Of a DNA stretch of 64,000 bases, positions 21,941-34,165 are shown in pieces (the first letter of the stretch is position 1; each line of letters opens with the position of its first letter). The translations under genes were made by a program, and so were the position numbers. The notes below the pieces were generated by a model. That model was not told the DNA's origin. It made no database searches and saw nothing but the letters and a program-made list of their open reading frames with translations. The stretch is taken from positions 11,106,877 to 11,170,876 of the forward strand of contig CM034536.1 in NCBI GenBank assembly GCA_020002185.1. Direction: 5' to 3'. Source of the DNA: Paraescarpia echinospica (taxonomy: Eukaryota; Annelida; Polychaeta; Sabellida; Siboglinidae).

Positions 21941-22112
21941 CACTAAACATAATTATAATAATAAAGTCATATATAGGACGTTTCACGGTGACGTCATGCG
22001 CCGAGTCACGTGATCGGCAGCGAAGAGTGGCTGCCAAAACACGACTGGCTGGCGGGCTTCAAGTGTATATGTAGGTTTGTGGATTGTTGTTTTATGCGCT
22101 TTGAACATACGC

Positions 22113-22256
22113 ATGGAGAATTATGGTTGTGTCGTGTGTTGTTGTGGGGTGCACTAGCCGCTGTGTGGATGGTTCGTTGTCGTTTCAACGCGATCAGACG
22201 TAAAGATTGGGTCCCGAAACATAAAGACCGTGTTTGCGGACGACACTTCATTTCAG
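22113..22256 (+). pseudogene. THAP zinc-finger exon
   Basis: The 5' half encodes GCVVCCCGVH, the paired cysteines of a THAP finger. The 3' half, in another frame, encodes IRRKDWVPKHKDRVCGRHF, the C-x2-H end of the finger. It ends in TTTCAG|GTTT, a possible donor. THAP domains bind the TIRs of their transposon. A frameshift and a TAG in the middle show it is decayed. Confidence 0.6.
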
Positions 22257-22687
22257 GTTTGAACCGTTATCATTATTAGCGTTACATATTACCAGACATG
22301 AATATTGATAGCCATTACATAAATTTAAAGCAGAACAACGGTTTGCTGCAATCTGCGAACCTGGCCTAGTTCAGTAGTTGTGCCTGTGAATCGGTGTGAT
22401 TGCGCTGTCAGTACTGTCCGTGGCAGTGTGCCATCGAGTAGTGAATAGGTCATGGATGTTTACACTCCATGTCTGGCTAACATCCAATCGCCAAACCTCG
22501 TATTTTAATTAAATCACTGTTATTAGTTATGTTGACAGCTATGCAAAATGTTTTTTTATGCAAGAAAATATGGACTGGGGCAGGGGTTGTAGGCTATAAT
22601 TACGAGACTGTCGGCTAGCATGCTAGGTAAGTAGTTGTGTCAATGACAATGCAATGCCTGATTGTAATCAATGTGTGTATTTTACAG

Positions 22688-22940
22688 GAACAGCTAGCAC
22701 TGATATCTGAAAAACTGACCCCAGAAGGGAAGAAAGCAAGGTTTGCCAGATTAAAGAAGCGTGGCTGCCAGAGGGAGGAGTATGAGAGAGATGTCGAACA
22801 GCAGGCTGAAGCAGCGTCGGCCCTCCTGGACATGTCGGTGTCCTCTCCTGGGGGGTCTGTGGAAAGTGTCTGCTCAAAGAGACAACATTGTTGCATACAT
22901 GTATGCAATCATTTTGTCTCTCTGAGCATATATCGAAGTT
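22688..22940 (+). pseudogene. Second exon of the THAP gene
   Basis: The exon follows the acceptor TATTTTACAG and reads EQLALISEKLTPEGKKARF and LKKRGCQREEYERDVEQQ, a charged helical segment. Such a segment often follows a THAP domain. The frame runs into the 3' end of the opposing YqaJ gene without a catalytic domain, so either this is a short THAP protein or the transposase was deleted. Confidence 0.45.
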
Positions 22941-22954
22941 ATAAGGATTAGTCT

Positions 22955-25580
22955 TTAGTCTTTACAACTTGGACACATCCACTTTCTCACAGGCTTCCTC
23001 TTGACATTTACACATGCATAATGAAACCATTCGGTCTTGCAGTTTACATTGTCACATTTGATCATTTTGCCATATTTAGGCTTTGCACATATGCACCAGA
23101 CTTGATGTGGAGTTGGTGCAGGTGTGTCGGAGGTGGTTGCAGGCGTAATTTGAAGTCGTCCAGACACTAGTTCCGGAAGCACAAATGTAGACCAGAAGAA
23201 AGAACAGGTTTCGATTAAGTGTTGACAAAATATATCGTTGTAGGGCACACGTGTAATGTGGATGCAAGGTTCTTCGTTTGGCTGGGTGAACACGACAAAG
23301 TCGCAGTACCTCACCTTGTTTACATGAATTTGTAGTTGGATTTGTGTGTAGTACTTGTGTGCAGTCTTTAGTGTTAAATCAGTTTTGAGACAGAAGTTTG
23401 GGTCAATATTTGCGGCTTCATGGGCAGTGTTTTTTGTGTGGGTAAATGGACATTTAATTTCTACTACGCCATTGCCACAGCAGCCACAGTTAACAATGCC
23501 ATCTGCTGAGGCTCCCAGAAATGGCTTTTGGTTATCGATCAAGAAACCAGACTGTCGACATGTGAAATTTTCATGATGTTTCTTTTGCTGCACAGCATAA
23601 ATGTTTCTTGCTTCGGTCTCATGATCAGTGCCATATTTCACAGCAGTTTTGGAAGAAAGGTCGAAAGATATATAACCTACAATTCGTTTAACCAAATTGT
23701 CAGGAGGTGTTGTTTCTCTTCTTACTAGGACACCATGAGCTTTAGTGCCTGTTACTCTCCCTTTCCGATGATTAAACCAAAATTGACTGACAGTCTGGTT
23801 TCTTGTTGGCAACTCTAGACTACTGCATTGATCTGCAGAACACTGATAATTGGACACAATAAAATTTCCCTTTGCACTTATCTGATTATCAGACAAACTT
23901 TAATTTTCCTCATCATAGAAGGTTGTCAGGAGCTGTGGGTGTGAGTCATTATCATTATCACTCTCACTATCAGTCTCCTCACCCTTAAATCCTGGAATTG
24001 ACGTAAAAAAGCAGCATTAGGGCAGATATCATTAAGAGATTGCAAGACGTCAACCGATGGCAAGGTGGCTCGTCCTGAAGGATTGACAGAGGTGACCTGC
24101 TTCTTGCGATTTCCTCTCAGGAGGCCTGTCTCCGTCATTTCATGCAGTGTCAGGGGCTCCACTTGCTTACGGCAGCTGGCATTCCACTTGCACGCCTCAC
24201 TGGTGGAGGATGTCTTTGTCAGGCCCATCTTAACGGCGATTTCTACTTTAAACAGCAGAGTAGCAACGTGGCTGCAAACTTCTCCTAGCCTGAAAGACAC
24301 AATATTGGCAATTTGTCAAACACGCGTGTCTGATATTCTTGTAAGGGATCATCTCAGAATGGCAATGTCCGATATCATAAACTTACTTTCATCTGACCTC
24401 ACCCCCCGAAAGTTTGTAAATATTAATACGATAGTATCAATATATAAACAGTATTTGTCCGAAACTTAAAATGTTGATGTCCGATGCCAGACAAAACTGC
24501 CTAGGACCTCACTCCCCGAAACGAAAGTAACAATGGACGTCAACGTTCTGAGATGATCCCTAAGATGTTATTTACTGTCAATGATTATTGGACACTCTCT
24601 CACTGACGCGGATAATAACTGTAATTAAAGCGTTGGTAACATTAAACGTTATTTGCATGCACCACTGCTCACTTGTTGTGCTGTTTAATTCTTATAATAT
24701 CTCAAGTATTGTCTTGCTGTAAACACATCTCTCCCATGACACTTCAAATACTAACATCAAGCTAGGAATCTCGGCTGACAACATATTTATTGAAATATTT
24801 ATAATATATGTTTTTTTTATTTCAATTAACGAGCAGAACATACCCTGCCATGCATGTACAGTGAGCACAGTAGACCTCAGCCGTCTCCTTGACAAGGTAG
24901 ACCCATGGTTCGTGGGGGTTGTCCCGAACTCTCATCGAAGGTGTCACCTTCGACTTAAAAAGGCAGAAGGCAGTGTGGACAGTGTCAAGAAACTTCCTGC
25001 ACATGACCACTGACAGCAAACCTACAAAACATACCAAAATCAATAACTAATTGTTTCTAAATGAAGAAACTAATCGTATAATACATAAATATTATAATTA
25101 TTTAGTTGACACTTGATCCGTAAGTACAATTAGAACTACAAGAAATATGACATCGGAAAGTAACGGTAATTTTAACGTAGTTGGTAGGCCCGTGGACGTA
25201 GCCTAGCCCTAGCCTAGGCATGTAACGGTATCACGCCAAAGCAAGCACCCCACGCCGGCGGTGTGGGTCGGTTGCGTAATTGTTTGTTCTATCAAATTAA
25301 CGGAACTTTTATTGCTGTTTGATCCTACGGCTATGCAATTATGAATAAAAGCATTCTTACCTATATGCGTCGAGTGACTTGTACGCCTTCATGGACTCCC
25401 GACTGAAAATGCCTGGCGTATTTATCACGTACTGGTAAATGTCGCCGAACGTCAAATCAGGCCACAGACTCGGATCGTTTTCCCAGCCGTTCTTGATAAA
25501 ATACGGGTCTGGCAACTTGCCAAACCCGTCATCGTATTCTAATTTCTTTAGATAGCGATCTCTCGCACTAACATCTTACG
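22955..25580 (-). pseudogene. SWIM - YqaJ nuclease - PHD protein, decayed
   Basis: Three minus-strand exons are visible. About 25361-25580 encodes the N-terminal block (LPDPYFIKNGWENDP, TFGDIYQYVINTPGIF). About 24844-25022 encodes the first SWIM half (EPWVYLVKETAEVYCAHCTC). 22955-24289 encodes the second SWIM half (GEVCSHVATLLF), a linker, the YqaJ/lambda-exonuclease-like core (GRVTGTKAHG, GASADGIV, VVEIKCPF) and a C-terminal PHD finger (CICAKPKYGKMIKC, WFHYAC, MCPSC). The nuclease core has the G-x-SxDG and E-x-K residues of PD-(D/E)xK enzymes. A frameshift near 25000, another near 23985, a TAA near 23903 and a lost start make it a pseudogene. Confidence 0.75.
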
Positions 25581-25887
25581 CATTCGCGTACACAGACCAC
25601 TGGCTATTCATGTCTACTCAAGCGTTGCTACGGGCCTTTGTTCGCAGAAGCTCGGCTGGCTGGTGTGTTTTGCCAGTCAGCGTACTGCGCATGTGCAAAA
25701 GTGACGTCACGTGTTGGTAAACATGAAACGTCCTATAGCTTTATCCAGTCCTTAGTTCTGTTTAAAGCGCTTTACAAACAAGTTCACAATTATATGTCAC
25801 TCATTTATGTAGTGGAAGCGATTTAAAAAAAGTGTGTCTTCAGCGGCGTCTTAAACGACGCAATAGTGTCACTCTGTCTGACTGACT

Positions 25888-26151
25888 GTGGCAGATTGTT
25901 CCAAAGTACAGGGGCCAGTAATGGGAGGAAGATGGGCAAGATACAGAAACTGTAAGAGGATAGCAATCAACGCACTAGTTGAGCAGATGTGTGAGGAAGA
26001 GGGCGTGGGATTCATAGATTTATGGGGGTACTTTGTTGGGAGAGAAGATATGTACATGAGAGATGGCCTCCATCTAAGTGGAAAGGGGCAGCAGTATTCT
26101 CAGAGAATCTGCTGCGATCTGTTGACAGTGGGACAGGTTGCATCTATTTAA
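25888..26151 (+). pseudogene. CR1 ORF1 esterase C-terminal part
   Basis: The frame encodes GGRWARYRNCKRIAINALV, VGFIDLWGYFVGRED and MRDGLHLSGKG. The last is the D-x2-H block of SGNH hydrolases found in CR1-type ORF1 proteins. The N-terminal part with the catalytic serine is absent. Confidence 0.65.
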
Positions 26152-26463
26152 ACTAAATTCGCAGGGGGGACTCGCAGAGAAGCCTGAAACTGGAGGCATA
26201 GATAAAGGCAGCAAAAATAATTCAGCAAAGAACAGTCTGGAAAACTGTTCTGAAGCTAGGTATAAATGTGTTTGTTTAAATGCAAGGAGTATAGTAAACA
26301 AAAGAAATGAACTAAACATTATGGTAGAAGATATTGACCCTCACATAATAGGTATAACCGAATCATGGGCAACCACCGATATATCAGATGCCGAATTGGG
26401 ACTGACAGGATATGTAATGTTTAGGAAAGATAGAATAGGAAGAAGGGGATACATTTTACCATC
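26138..26463 (+). pseudogene. CR1 endonuclease N-terminal fragment
   Basis: CLNARSIVNKRNEL and HIIGITESWA are the first two endonuclease motifs (catalytic Asn and Glu). The domain ends after MFRKDRIGRRG and passes directly into the ORF2 linker, so the later catalytic residues are deleted. Confidence 0.7.
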
Positions 26464-26466
26464 AAA

Positions 26467-28596
26467 GTAAAATCAGAAAGAAATAATAAAAAGCAGTTCA
26501 GGAGAAATTTCCATAAAGGAAGATATAAGGAAATGAGGAAATATTTAGCAAAGATAGACTGGAATAATACACTGAAGAATAAGACAGCAACAGAATGCTG
26601 GAATATCTTAAAGAATGAAATAGAGTGCATCGTAGATAAATTTGTTCCCTTCAAAAAACAAGGGAAACGGACCAGAAAGAAATACTTATCGAAAGAAGCC
26701 ATTAGAAAAATTAAGTATAAACAAATGATGTGGAAGTCATATAGACGTACTGGCAATGACGAAGACTACAACATTTATAAAGAAGCACTAAACCAAGCTA
26801 CAGCTGAAATTAGAAATTCAAAGAGAAGCTATGAACATAAATTAGCTTGTAATATAAAACATGACAGCAAGAGTTTTTATGCGTATGTTCGAAGCAAACA
26901 GAAAGTTCAGGATAAGGTCGGTCCTCTAGAAGATAGTGCTGGAAATATAATATCAGAAGGATTCTTAATGGCTGAAGACCTAAATGAGTATTTTAGTTCA
27001 GTGTTTACCAGAGAAGACACTAGTTCACTGCCAGTACCAGAGGCTAAGTTCAAGGGGGCAGAATCAGACTATTTAAGACAGTTAATTGTAACCCCAGAAA
27101 TGGTAGCTAAGAAAATTAGGGCTATGAAGGAAAATAAATCACCTGGAGTGGATGGTATTCCACCCAAACTACTAGTGGAAATTGTAGAACAAATTAGCAT
27201 ACCGCTTGCAACAGTTTTCAACTTGTCATTAGAAGAGGGAGTGGTTCCTTTAGAATGAAAAGAAGCAAACATTATACCGTTATTTAAAAAAGGTTCGAGA
27301 AACAAGTCAAATAATTATAGACCAGTAAGTTTAACATCGGTGATTTGTAAATTATTAGAAAGACTAATTAAAGATCACATGGTGGATTTTCTTGTTAAAC
27401 ATAACTTGATAAACCCATCTCAACATGGGTTTCTAAAAGTGAGGTCATGATTAACAAATATGTTTTGTTTTTTGGAAGATATCACTAAGTGGGTAGATGA
27501 TGGATCACCAGTAGATATCATCTACTTAGATTTTCAAAAAGCTTTCGACAAAGTGCCACACCAGAGATTACTGCTTAAACTAAAAGCCCATGGCATAGGA
27601 AATGGTATAATTAACTGGATAGAAAAATGGCTGATTGACAGAAGACAACGGGTAGTTGTTGATGGGGAGGCTTCAAACTGGAAATCAGTTTTGAGTGGGG
27701 TTCCACAGGGATCAGTACTGGGACCTACATTATTCTTAATATATATAAACGATTTGGACGATGATATAGCTAGGAAGGTGTTGAAATTTGCAGATGATAC
27801 AAAAGTGTTTAGAAGGATTAAAAGTGATGGGGATAGACAGCATTTACAAGATGATCTTGACAGGTTAATCAAATGGTCTGAAAAGTGGCAAATGTTGTTC
27901 AATTTTGGGAAATGTAAATGCCTCCACACAGGACATGGGAACGAATATGTAGAATATACAATGGGGGGAACTGTACTAAGTACTACTGTAAAAGAAAAAG
28001 ACTTATGGCTGACAATTACTACTGACATGAAGGTTTCAGAGCAGTGTGGAATTGCAACTTCAAAGGGAAATCAAATCCTTGGATTGATTAGGCGAAATAT
28101 AGCATATAAAGAAAAAGAACTAATAATACCGCTGTACAAAACAATAGTTAGGCCTCATTTAGAATATTGTATACAAGCGTGGAGGCCATACCGCAAGACG
28201 GACATAGATATGCTTGAAAGAGTACAGAGGAGAGCGACTAAAATGATACAAAAACTGAGGGATCTTAGTTATGAAAAACGCCTAAAAGAATGTGGTTTAA
28301 CAACACTAGAGACCAGGAGATTGAGTGGAGATCAGATAGAAGTGTTTAAAATATTGAATGGTTATGAAAATATTGATAGAAATATGTTTTTTTCAGTTAA
28401 GAAAGATAGAAAGACTAGAGGACATGAAGTTACATTAGTAAAGGAGCAGTGTAGATTAGATGTGAGAAAGTTCTCATTTTCACAAAGGACTGTGAATGAA
28501 TGGAACAGATTATCTGATGATTGCGTGGGTGCTAGTAGAGTGAATATGTTTAAAAATAAAATCGACACATACCTCAGAAGGGCTGGATATATGTAG
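26467..28596 (+). pseudogene. CR1-like reverse transcriptase with two TGA codons
   Basis: One frame runs from the linker through the RT to the C-terminus: SPGVDGIPPKLL, NIIPLFKKGSRNKSNNYRPV, VDIIYLDFQKAFDKVPHQRL, SGVPQGSVLGPTLFLIYIND and the catalytic FADDTK. The C-terminal part includes YKTIVRPHLEYCIQAW and RLDVRKFSFSQRTVNEWNRL. TGA at 27256-27258 stands where Trp is expected. TGA at 27448-27450 stands where Cys of the usual GRSC motif is expected. Each is a single-base change, so the copy is fairly young. Confidence 0.85.
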
Positions 28597-28694
28597 ATAA
28601 AAGGGTTGGACTCTCGATAAGCCAAAGGGCTTCCTTGTCCACCTGCCATCTAGAGTTAATTCTCTGGATGGCAATCTTGTTAAATCTTGTTAAA

Positions 28695-30400
28695 ACGTCG
28701 CCGTCGGTATCTTGAAACAATTTGGCGACGTACCCGGTCACCCCTTGATAGGTTCCGCTATACTAAGCAGTTACATCTATGCAAATACATGAAGTCAAAA
28801 GCAAAATCACACTATTATACGAATTTAATATCAACAATTCTGAAAACCCTCGCCAAATGTGGAAATTCATCAATAGTGTGCTTCATCAGGAGAAACCAAA
28901 ACTATTGCCTGATACCTCTTCATTAGATACAGTATGCAACATGATTTTAAAATACTTCATGGATAAAATTGCTTACATTCGATCACGTTTTGTTATTAAT
29001 GACGTTGATTACAAGTTAACTGAACAGCCGATTGTTGATAATACACTACAATGTTTTACACATGCATCTACAAGTGAAGTTCGCACAATCATACAAAAGT
29101 GTCCTACCAAATTTGCAACATTTCTAATGAAGAGTTGCATTGATCAACTGGTTTATCGTAATACAAATATTATAAATATATCAATGAAAGATGGTTTTGT
29201 TCCACACGAATTCAAGCAAGCTGTTGTCAATCCTCTTATTAAAAAACAAAGTCTGTGCAAAAATGACCATAACAATTACCGTCTTATCTCAAATCTTAGT
29301 TTTCGGTTGAAAGTATTGGATAAGGTTGTTGCAAATCCACTCCATGAACACATATATTCACAGCATTTATCAAATGATCTCCAATCTACAAGCATATAAG
29401 AAATTTCATTCAACTGAGACGGCTCTTTTTTAAAATACACATTGATATTGTATGCAGTATGGATAATAGCAAAATGACTGCTCTCACCTTAAAAGATATA
29501 TCAGCTGCTTTTGATACGACATTTTTTACATCGCCTTTTTGGTATATCTGGCACGGCTCTTCAGTGGTTTAGTTCATAATTTTCAGACCGAAACCAAAGT
29601 ATTGACATATCTGGCTCATTGTTTTGTCCAGAACATCTTCCATTTGGTGTCCCACAAGGTTCTGTCCTTGGCCATGTTCTTGTTAGGTTATACACTACAT
29701 CCCTTAGTCGAGTCATAAGTAATCATAGTATAAATCATCACTTGTATGCTGACGACACACAAGTGTATATATCACTTTCACAAAATTATATACATACATC
29801 TCCATCAACTTTAAATGGCTGTCTCACTGACATCTGTGGATGGAAGAAAGTAATTTGAAGCTAAATCTAGATAAAACTGATCTAATTATTATTGGCATAA
29901 AACAACAACGAAACATTTCTCAAGTATGTAAATCCTGTTTTTATCGTATACGTGATTTCCGCCAAATTCGGCGTTAGTTGTCTTTATATACTGCTAAAAC
30001 AATATCAGTATATTTAACTAGCAGTCGCCTTAATTACTGCAACTCGCTCCTAAACGATATTGCTAAAAAGGACTTAGCTAAACTCCAACGTGTACATAAT
30101 TGTTTAGCACGTGTAATACTAAAAGCACCTCGTTTCTCACCATCTCCACCCCTATTTAGACAGTTGCATTAGCTTCCATTTACATATCGAATCCAATTCC
30201 AAATTAACCACTATCACATATCGTACCCTTTCTACGCAACACCCATCCTATTTGTTTAGTCTTCTTCGTTTTACCGATATCCCCAGGAATCTCAGATCAT
30301 CTGTTTCACAACGACTTTTTGTACCGAAAACTAAGCTTAATATCGGCAAACCTGCTTTTTCTGTAGCTGCACCCAAAATCTGAAATCAACTCCACATCGC
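28695..30400 (+). mobile_element. L2-like LINE, 5' portion
   Basis: A decayed ORF2 contains TRSPLDRFRYTKQLHLCKYM, SENPRQMWKFINSVLHQE-like linker blocks, HNNYRLISNLSF, FGVPQGSVLG and YADDTQVYISLSQN, then LNYCNSLLNDIAKKDLAKLQ. Many frameshifts separate the blocks. The element is interrupted at 30401 by the Gypsy LTR and resumes at 37934. Confidence 0.8.
30396..30400. repeat. Target-site duplication ATCGC, left
   Basis: ATCGC precedes the 5' LTR and is repeated at 37929-37933 after the 3' LTR. Five bases is the usual duplication for Ty3/Gypsy integrases. Confidence 0.9.
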
Positions 30401-31920
30401 TGTAGCATTTCTGCTATTTCTAGATGTTTAAATCTACTTTCCTGAGGTTTAATTTTATAAATGAGGAAGGTCAAGCCAGTAGACAGACATATTGTTAACC
30501 AACCACCTTAGTTACGTAATTACAGCAACTCGGTTGCAGATGCGCTCAGTGAAGCGTGGTATTCTGTTGCTAGTGTTTCTAGGCAAGCAGGTGGTTTCAC
30601 TGTAATCGTAGAGAGGGTGTTCCACAATGCCTAGTTTGAATAGTATATTGCATTAGCCAATAGAAATTATGGAAATCTGTCATATGATGTGTAATTAGAT
30701 CTGCTTATATAAACGTTTGTTGTACGCATTTCGCCATCTGGGCGCTGGCGTAGGACTGGGACAGATCCAGGGTTGAACTAGACAGGTTGCCCTGCTGCCA
30801 AGAGAATGGCAAGGAAAGTCGTAAAGCGGGTGGGAATCGTTAACGTGGGTTACGTTCCCAAGCTTTTGTATGTGTGTAATATTCAGTATCCAGAGTGACT
30901 ATTCGATCGAACTTCGAAGAAACCATGCCGCCACGTCAGCAGTACTTTGAGACAACGTTCCGGTCGGCCCCAACGTATTTGCGTCGATGAGCGATAATCG
31001 CGACGCGCTCACCCAGCAAGGGCCATCCTGGAACAGCGGTCTCACAGCGATATCGTCAGAAAGCTTGACCGAATGCGACTCGTAGCGGCCGGCGGTAAAC
31101 GTATTCTACCAGGCGTCGTCATTCGCCCGAACCCGTTCATCCGACTTCTCGATCGTTTGCGACAAAACAAGACCTCTCGTTCGAATTCTGACTTCGCAAT
31201 CGTTTGCGACCGTGCGATCATTGAACGGACGCGACTAGAGAATTCGCGGCGTACGACGGCAATCGTCAAGTGCCCGGCATCATCACTCGTGCGCCCGAGA
31301 TACACCGTTCTAATTGTGTTCCGAGCTCGGCGTGTTGACTTCAACAAACGTTCGTATATATTCGAGATGGGACTAGCCCAGTATAAATGTTTATTTTCTG
31401 ATTGAACGTATCTATTATTTGCTGTATTATGATTAGTAGTTATCTGTGGGTTTTGAAGTGAGGTATTATTACCCATGAAGTATTCACATATATATATATA
31501 TATATAAATATATGTGTGTGTTGTGACATATTACTGTAATGAGAGTCCGCGAGGACTAGCTTATACTGTGTATTTATATTATGGGAGTTATTCTTAGATA
31601 ACACTTGGCGCCTAGTGTATGGTCGTGTAGCGGTATAATCCACCTTAGAAAGGAAGTGGAATTTGATAATCGAAAGATTCAGTGTTATTGTTTAATATGT
31701 TCTATTAAGATTTGGTTACGGGATTTCTTTATTCTGTTTATTTTGTTAATCGAGATATTTACCAAAAGGAAGATATCTTGTAATAAAGTTTATTAAATTT
31801 TCCTCGTTCTTTGTTGCTTGTTCACGATAACCGTTCTTTCTCATATGCGTTGACCTTGATATATAAGAACCCTACTAGACTGAGCCATCTAGTGTACGGA
31901 GACCTCGCTAATCCGTGACA
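30401..31920 (+). repeat. 5' LTR, 1520 bp
   Basis: Runs from TGTAGCATTT to CCGTGACA. TATATAAA lies at 30706-30713 and AATAAA at 31782-31787, which bound a long R region. Open frames in it (for example 31605-31796) recur in the other LTR but have no known domain. A candidate primer-binding stretch (TTGGGGGTTCGTACGC) starts at 31924. Confidence 0.92.
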
Positions 31921-32560
31921 TAATTGGGGGTTCGTACGCTGGATTCCGGCGAGGGGAAATTAAAATAACACCTTCGGTCAACGCTATGAATTGCGGGTAA
32001 CACGTGACGGCAACATAGAACATGCCTGAGAACTTAGCTGCACTCTGGTTCCGTGGAGTGTCAGCGTTGTTCCGTGGCTAGAGACGAAACCTACATATAT
32101 TCCAGTAGCTGCAGTGTAGGGCAATTCACATGCCCCTTGTCGTTTCTGCCCGGACTTAATTCTGAGTCCCATATTTCTCGTTATATTTATAGTGTGTCAT
32201 TCACGTTTTGAGGCATTAGACTTGTTTATTGCAGCAGCAAAGGACCATGAATTAATCGTATAATTATTGTAAGTAGGAGCTTTGTTATTTTTCAGCTGTA
32301 CGAGGAAGTTGAATTACTTGTTGCATTTGTCGAGTTGGCATTGGGCAGATTAATGTCCCACAGAATATCCGTGTGTTGATAGTTGACACGGCGTGGTTGA
32401 AATCGTATAGTGATTTCATTAGTCCAGTCTTATGAGAAGATGGTGTGGAGTGTTGTAGCGTAGCTAGCACTTTTGTGGTTTACAGGTGATTGACCTTGTG
32501 TATTACTTAAACGTGATATCCGTTTAGTGATAGTTTCGTGTGTTGCACTAGTTTGCAAAC
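31921..32560 (+). other. Gypsy 5' leader
   Basis: About 640 bp between LTR and gag ATG. It begins with the candidate primer-binding site and should hold the packaging signal. No reading frame with a domain was found. Confidence 0.5.
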
Positions 32561-34165
32561 ATGGATCTTGCTCAATTAATTGAGTTAGGCGAGAAGTTAT
32601 GGTTAACAGGTCCAGAACTTCAGGCATTTGTTCGCGATGAACAAGGAACCGCCCGGGCTGAGCGACAGGCCGCTCGCGAGGCGGAGAAAGAGAGGCTCCA
32701 GGCCGATATGGAGAAGGAGAGACTCCGAGAAAAGGAGGCGGCAAGGCAAGCCGATATGGAGATACGCACGCGTGAAATGGAGCATGAAGAAAAGATGGCC
32801 AGGCTCCACAACGAGGCTACTACCTTAGAGAACCGAGATTCGGTGAGTAATGCTTCAACCATTACGAAGGGAGTCCGTAGTCCTGCGTTATCCTGTTTTA
32901 ACGAAGACAGGGATTCGATTGATGCCTATCTGCAGCGCTTTGAAAGATATGCGGAAAACCAGGGTTGGGAGCGCGAGAATTACGCTATATTTCTGAGCGC
33001 ATTGTTAACTGGTCATGCACTGGAAGTTTATTCCCGTTCCTCGATTTCCGTGGCCAACGATTATGACCAGTTAAAGAACGCATTGCTCGGATGGTACCGA
33101 CTGACTGTAGGCGATTTTAGTAAGAAGTTTTACACCTGCTCTCTAAATTCGACCGAAACAGTGTCGCAGTATTTTGCTCGTATGGAGCATTATTTGACTC
33201 AGTGGATTTCTTTGTCAAACATTAATGAGTCTTTCGAGGGCCTTAAGGAACTCATTCTGAGAGAGCAATTCTTGTTTATGTGCCCTAGGGAACTGTCCGT
33301 GTTTCTGAGAGAACACAAACCGGTGGGGAAAGAGAATTTGTTAGAGTTAGTGAGAACATTTACAGATGCCCATTCATCATATGGTAAACGGGAAAATCGT
33401 AGAGACAGAGTCCAACCCACTGTAGTCCCTTCACCCGTCCCGAAAAGTAGATCAGGGGAGGGGAGGTACCCTATTTCTAGCCCTACCCCGCGGCCCGTTC
33501 CTCCGCCGCGTACATGTTTCCTTTGTAATCGGCCAGGTCACATCGCGAGACAGTGTACAGTGGGAGTGCAGAATAGGAATCCTCCACCACAAAGGATGAA
33601 ACCAGTGGTTGGGAATTGTGCAGTTGTGCTAAACCAGAATTCCCCTAGTCACCAATGTCCTGTGGGTGGGACTGATGTCACTTTGCAATGTGGATGTAAG
33701 ATCCCCGTAATTGCTAGTGCTTGTGTACAACATGAAAACGGTTGTAACTTACCTGTTGTCGAGGGGTATGTGGGGGGATCCCCAGTGAAAGTACTACGCG
33801 ACAGCGGGTGTAACGGAGTCGTTGTACGACGTAGCCTAGTTCCGGAAGATCAGTTAACTGGGAAAACCAAAGTCCTTATGCTGATGGACCGATCCGTCAT
33901 TGAAGTCCCAATTGCCCGGTGCTATGTGAGAACTCCCTTTTTCACAGGAGAAATTGAAGCCCTATGTCTAAACAACCCCGTTTATGACTTAGTCATTGGC
34001 AACGTTGTTGAATTAAATTTGCCCTGTTCCGATAACAGTGAAGGTTCTCCTCTTCGAGGAACCAAGTCAGATGGTGTCCCCGTTACTGTTGAGACCACTT
34101 TGAATGACACCCCAGTCACCGGTTGTGCTGTAGAAACCCGTGCTCAACGGGAGCGCCTTTCTTAA
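32561..34165 (+). CDS. gag-pro: Gypsy gag-protease polyprotein
   Basis: 534 codons. A Glu/Arg/Lys-rich coiled coil (residues 20-85) is followed by a gag capsid domain (DSIDAYLQRFERYA, LLTGHALEVYSRS, FARMEHYLTQWI), as in SCAN/gypsy gags. One CCHC knuckle, CFLCNRPGHIARQC, lies near residue 322. A retropepsin with LRDSGCNGVVVRRS as active site (Asp-Ser-Gly) lies near residue 412. It ends at TAA 34163-34165, and the next frame continues without shift into pol. The stop may be read through or may be a mutation. Confidence 0.88.
   Translation: MDLAQLIELGEKLWLTGPELQAFVRDEQGTARAERQAAREAEKERLQADMEKERLREKEAARQADMEIRTREMEHEEKMARLHNEATTLENRDSVSNASTITKGVRSPALSCFNEDRDSIDAYLQRFERYAENQGWERENYAIFLSALLTGHALEVYSRSSISVANDYDQLKNALLGWYRLTVGDFSKKFYTCSLNSTETVSQYFARMEHYLTQWISLSNINESFEGLKELILREQFLFMCPRELSVFLREHKPVGKENLLELVRTFTDAHSSYGKRENRRDRVQPTVVPSPVPKSRSGEGRYPISSPTPRPVPPPRTCFLCNRPGHIARQCTVGVQNRNPPPQRMKPVVGNCAVVLNQNSPSHQCPVGGTDVTLQCGCKIPVIASACVQHENGCNLPVVEGYVGGSPVKVLRDSGCNGVVVRRSLVPEDQLTGKTKVLMLMDRSVIEVPIARCYVRTPFFTGEIEALCLNNPVYDLVIGNVVELNLPCSDNSEGSPLRGTKSDGVPVTVETTLNDTPVTGCAVETRAQRERLS

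Larger units (their letters stand above)
21976..25733. mobile_element. DNA transposon with THAP and YqaJ genes (ISL2EU-like)
   Basis: Terminal inverted repeats GGACGTTTCA (21976) and TGAAACGTCC (ending 25733) are flanked on both sides by TATA, giving a 2- or 4-bp target duplication. Both ends also carry TGACGTCA-like and CACGTGA motifs. Inside lie a THAP-type exon pair on the plus strand and a long minus-strand gene with SWIM, YqaJ and PHD domains. THAP plus YqaJ is the gene pair reported for ISL2EU elements. The transposase catalytic domain is not visible. Confidence 0.65.
25888..28694 (+). mobile_element. CR1-like LINE, internally deleted
   Basis: From 5' to 3' it has an SGNH-esterase-like ORF1 end, the start of an endonuclease, a junction near 26463 where most of the endonuclease is missing, a nearly full reverse transcriptase and a short 3' UTR. 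It ends at 28673-28694 in two copies of a 9-bp unit (AATCTTGTT), as CR1 tails do. Confidence 0.8.

Noticed and set aside
31605..31796. Conserved ORF in both Gypsy LTRs as a gene
   Set aside because: Identity follows from LTR duplication; no domain and no support beyond an open frame.
32603..32862. Minus-strand ORFs over the Gypsy gag N-terminus
   Set aside because: Shadows of the Glu/Arg-rich coiled coil on the opposite strand.
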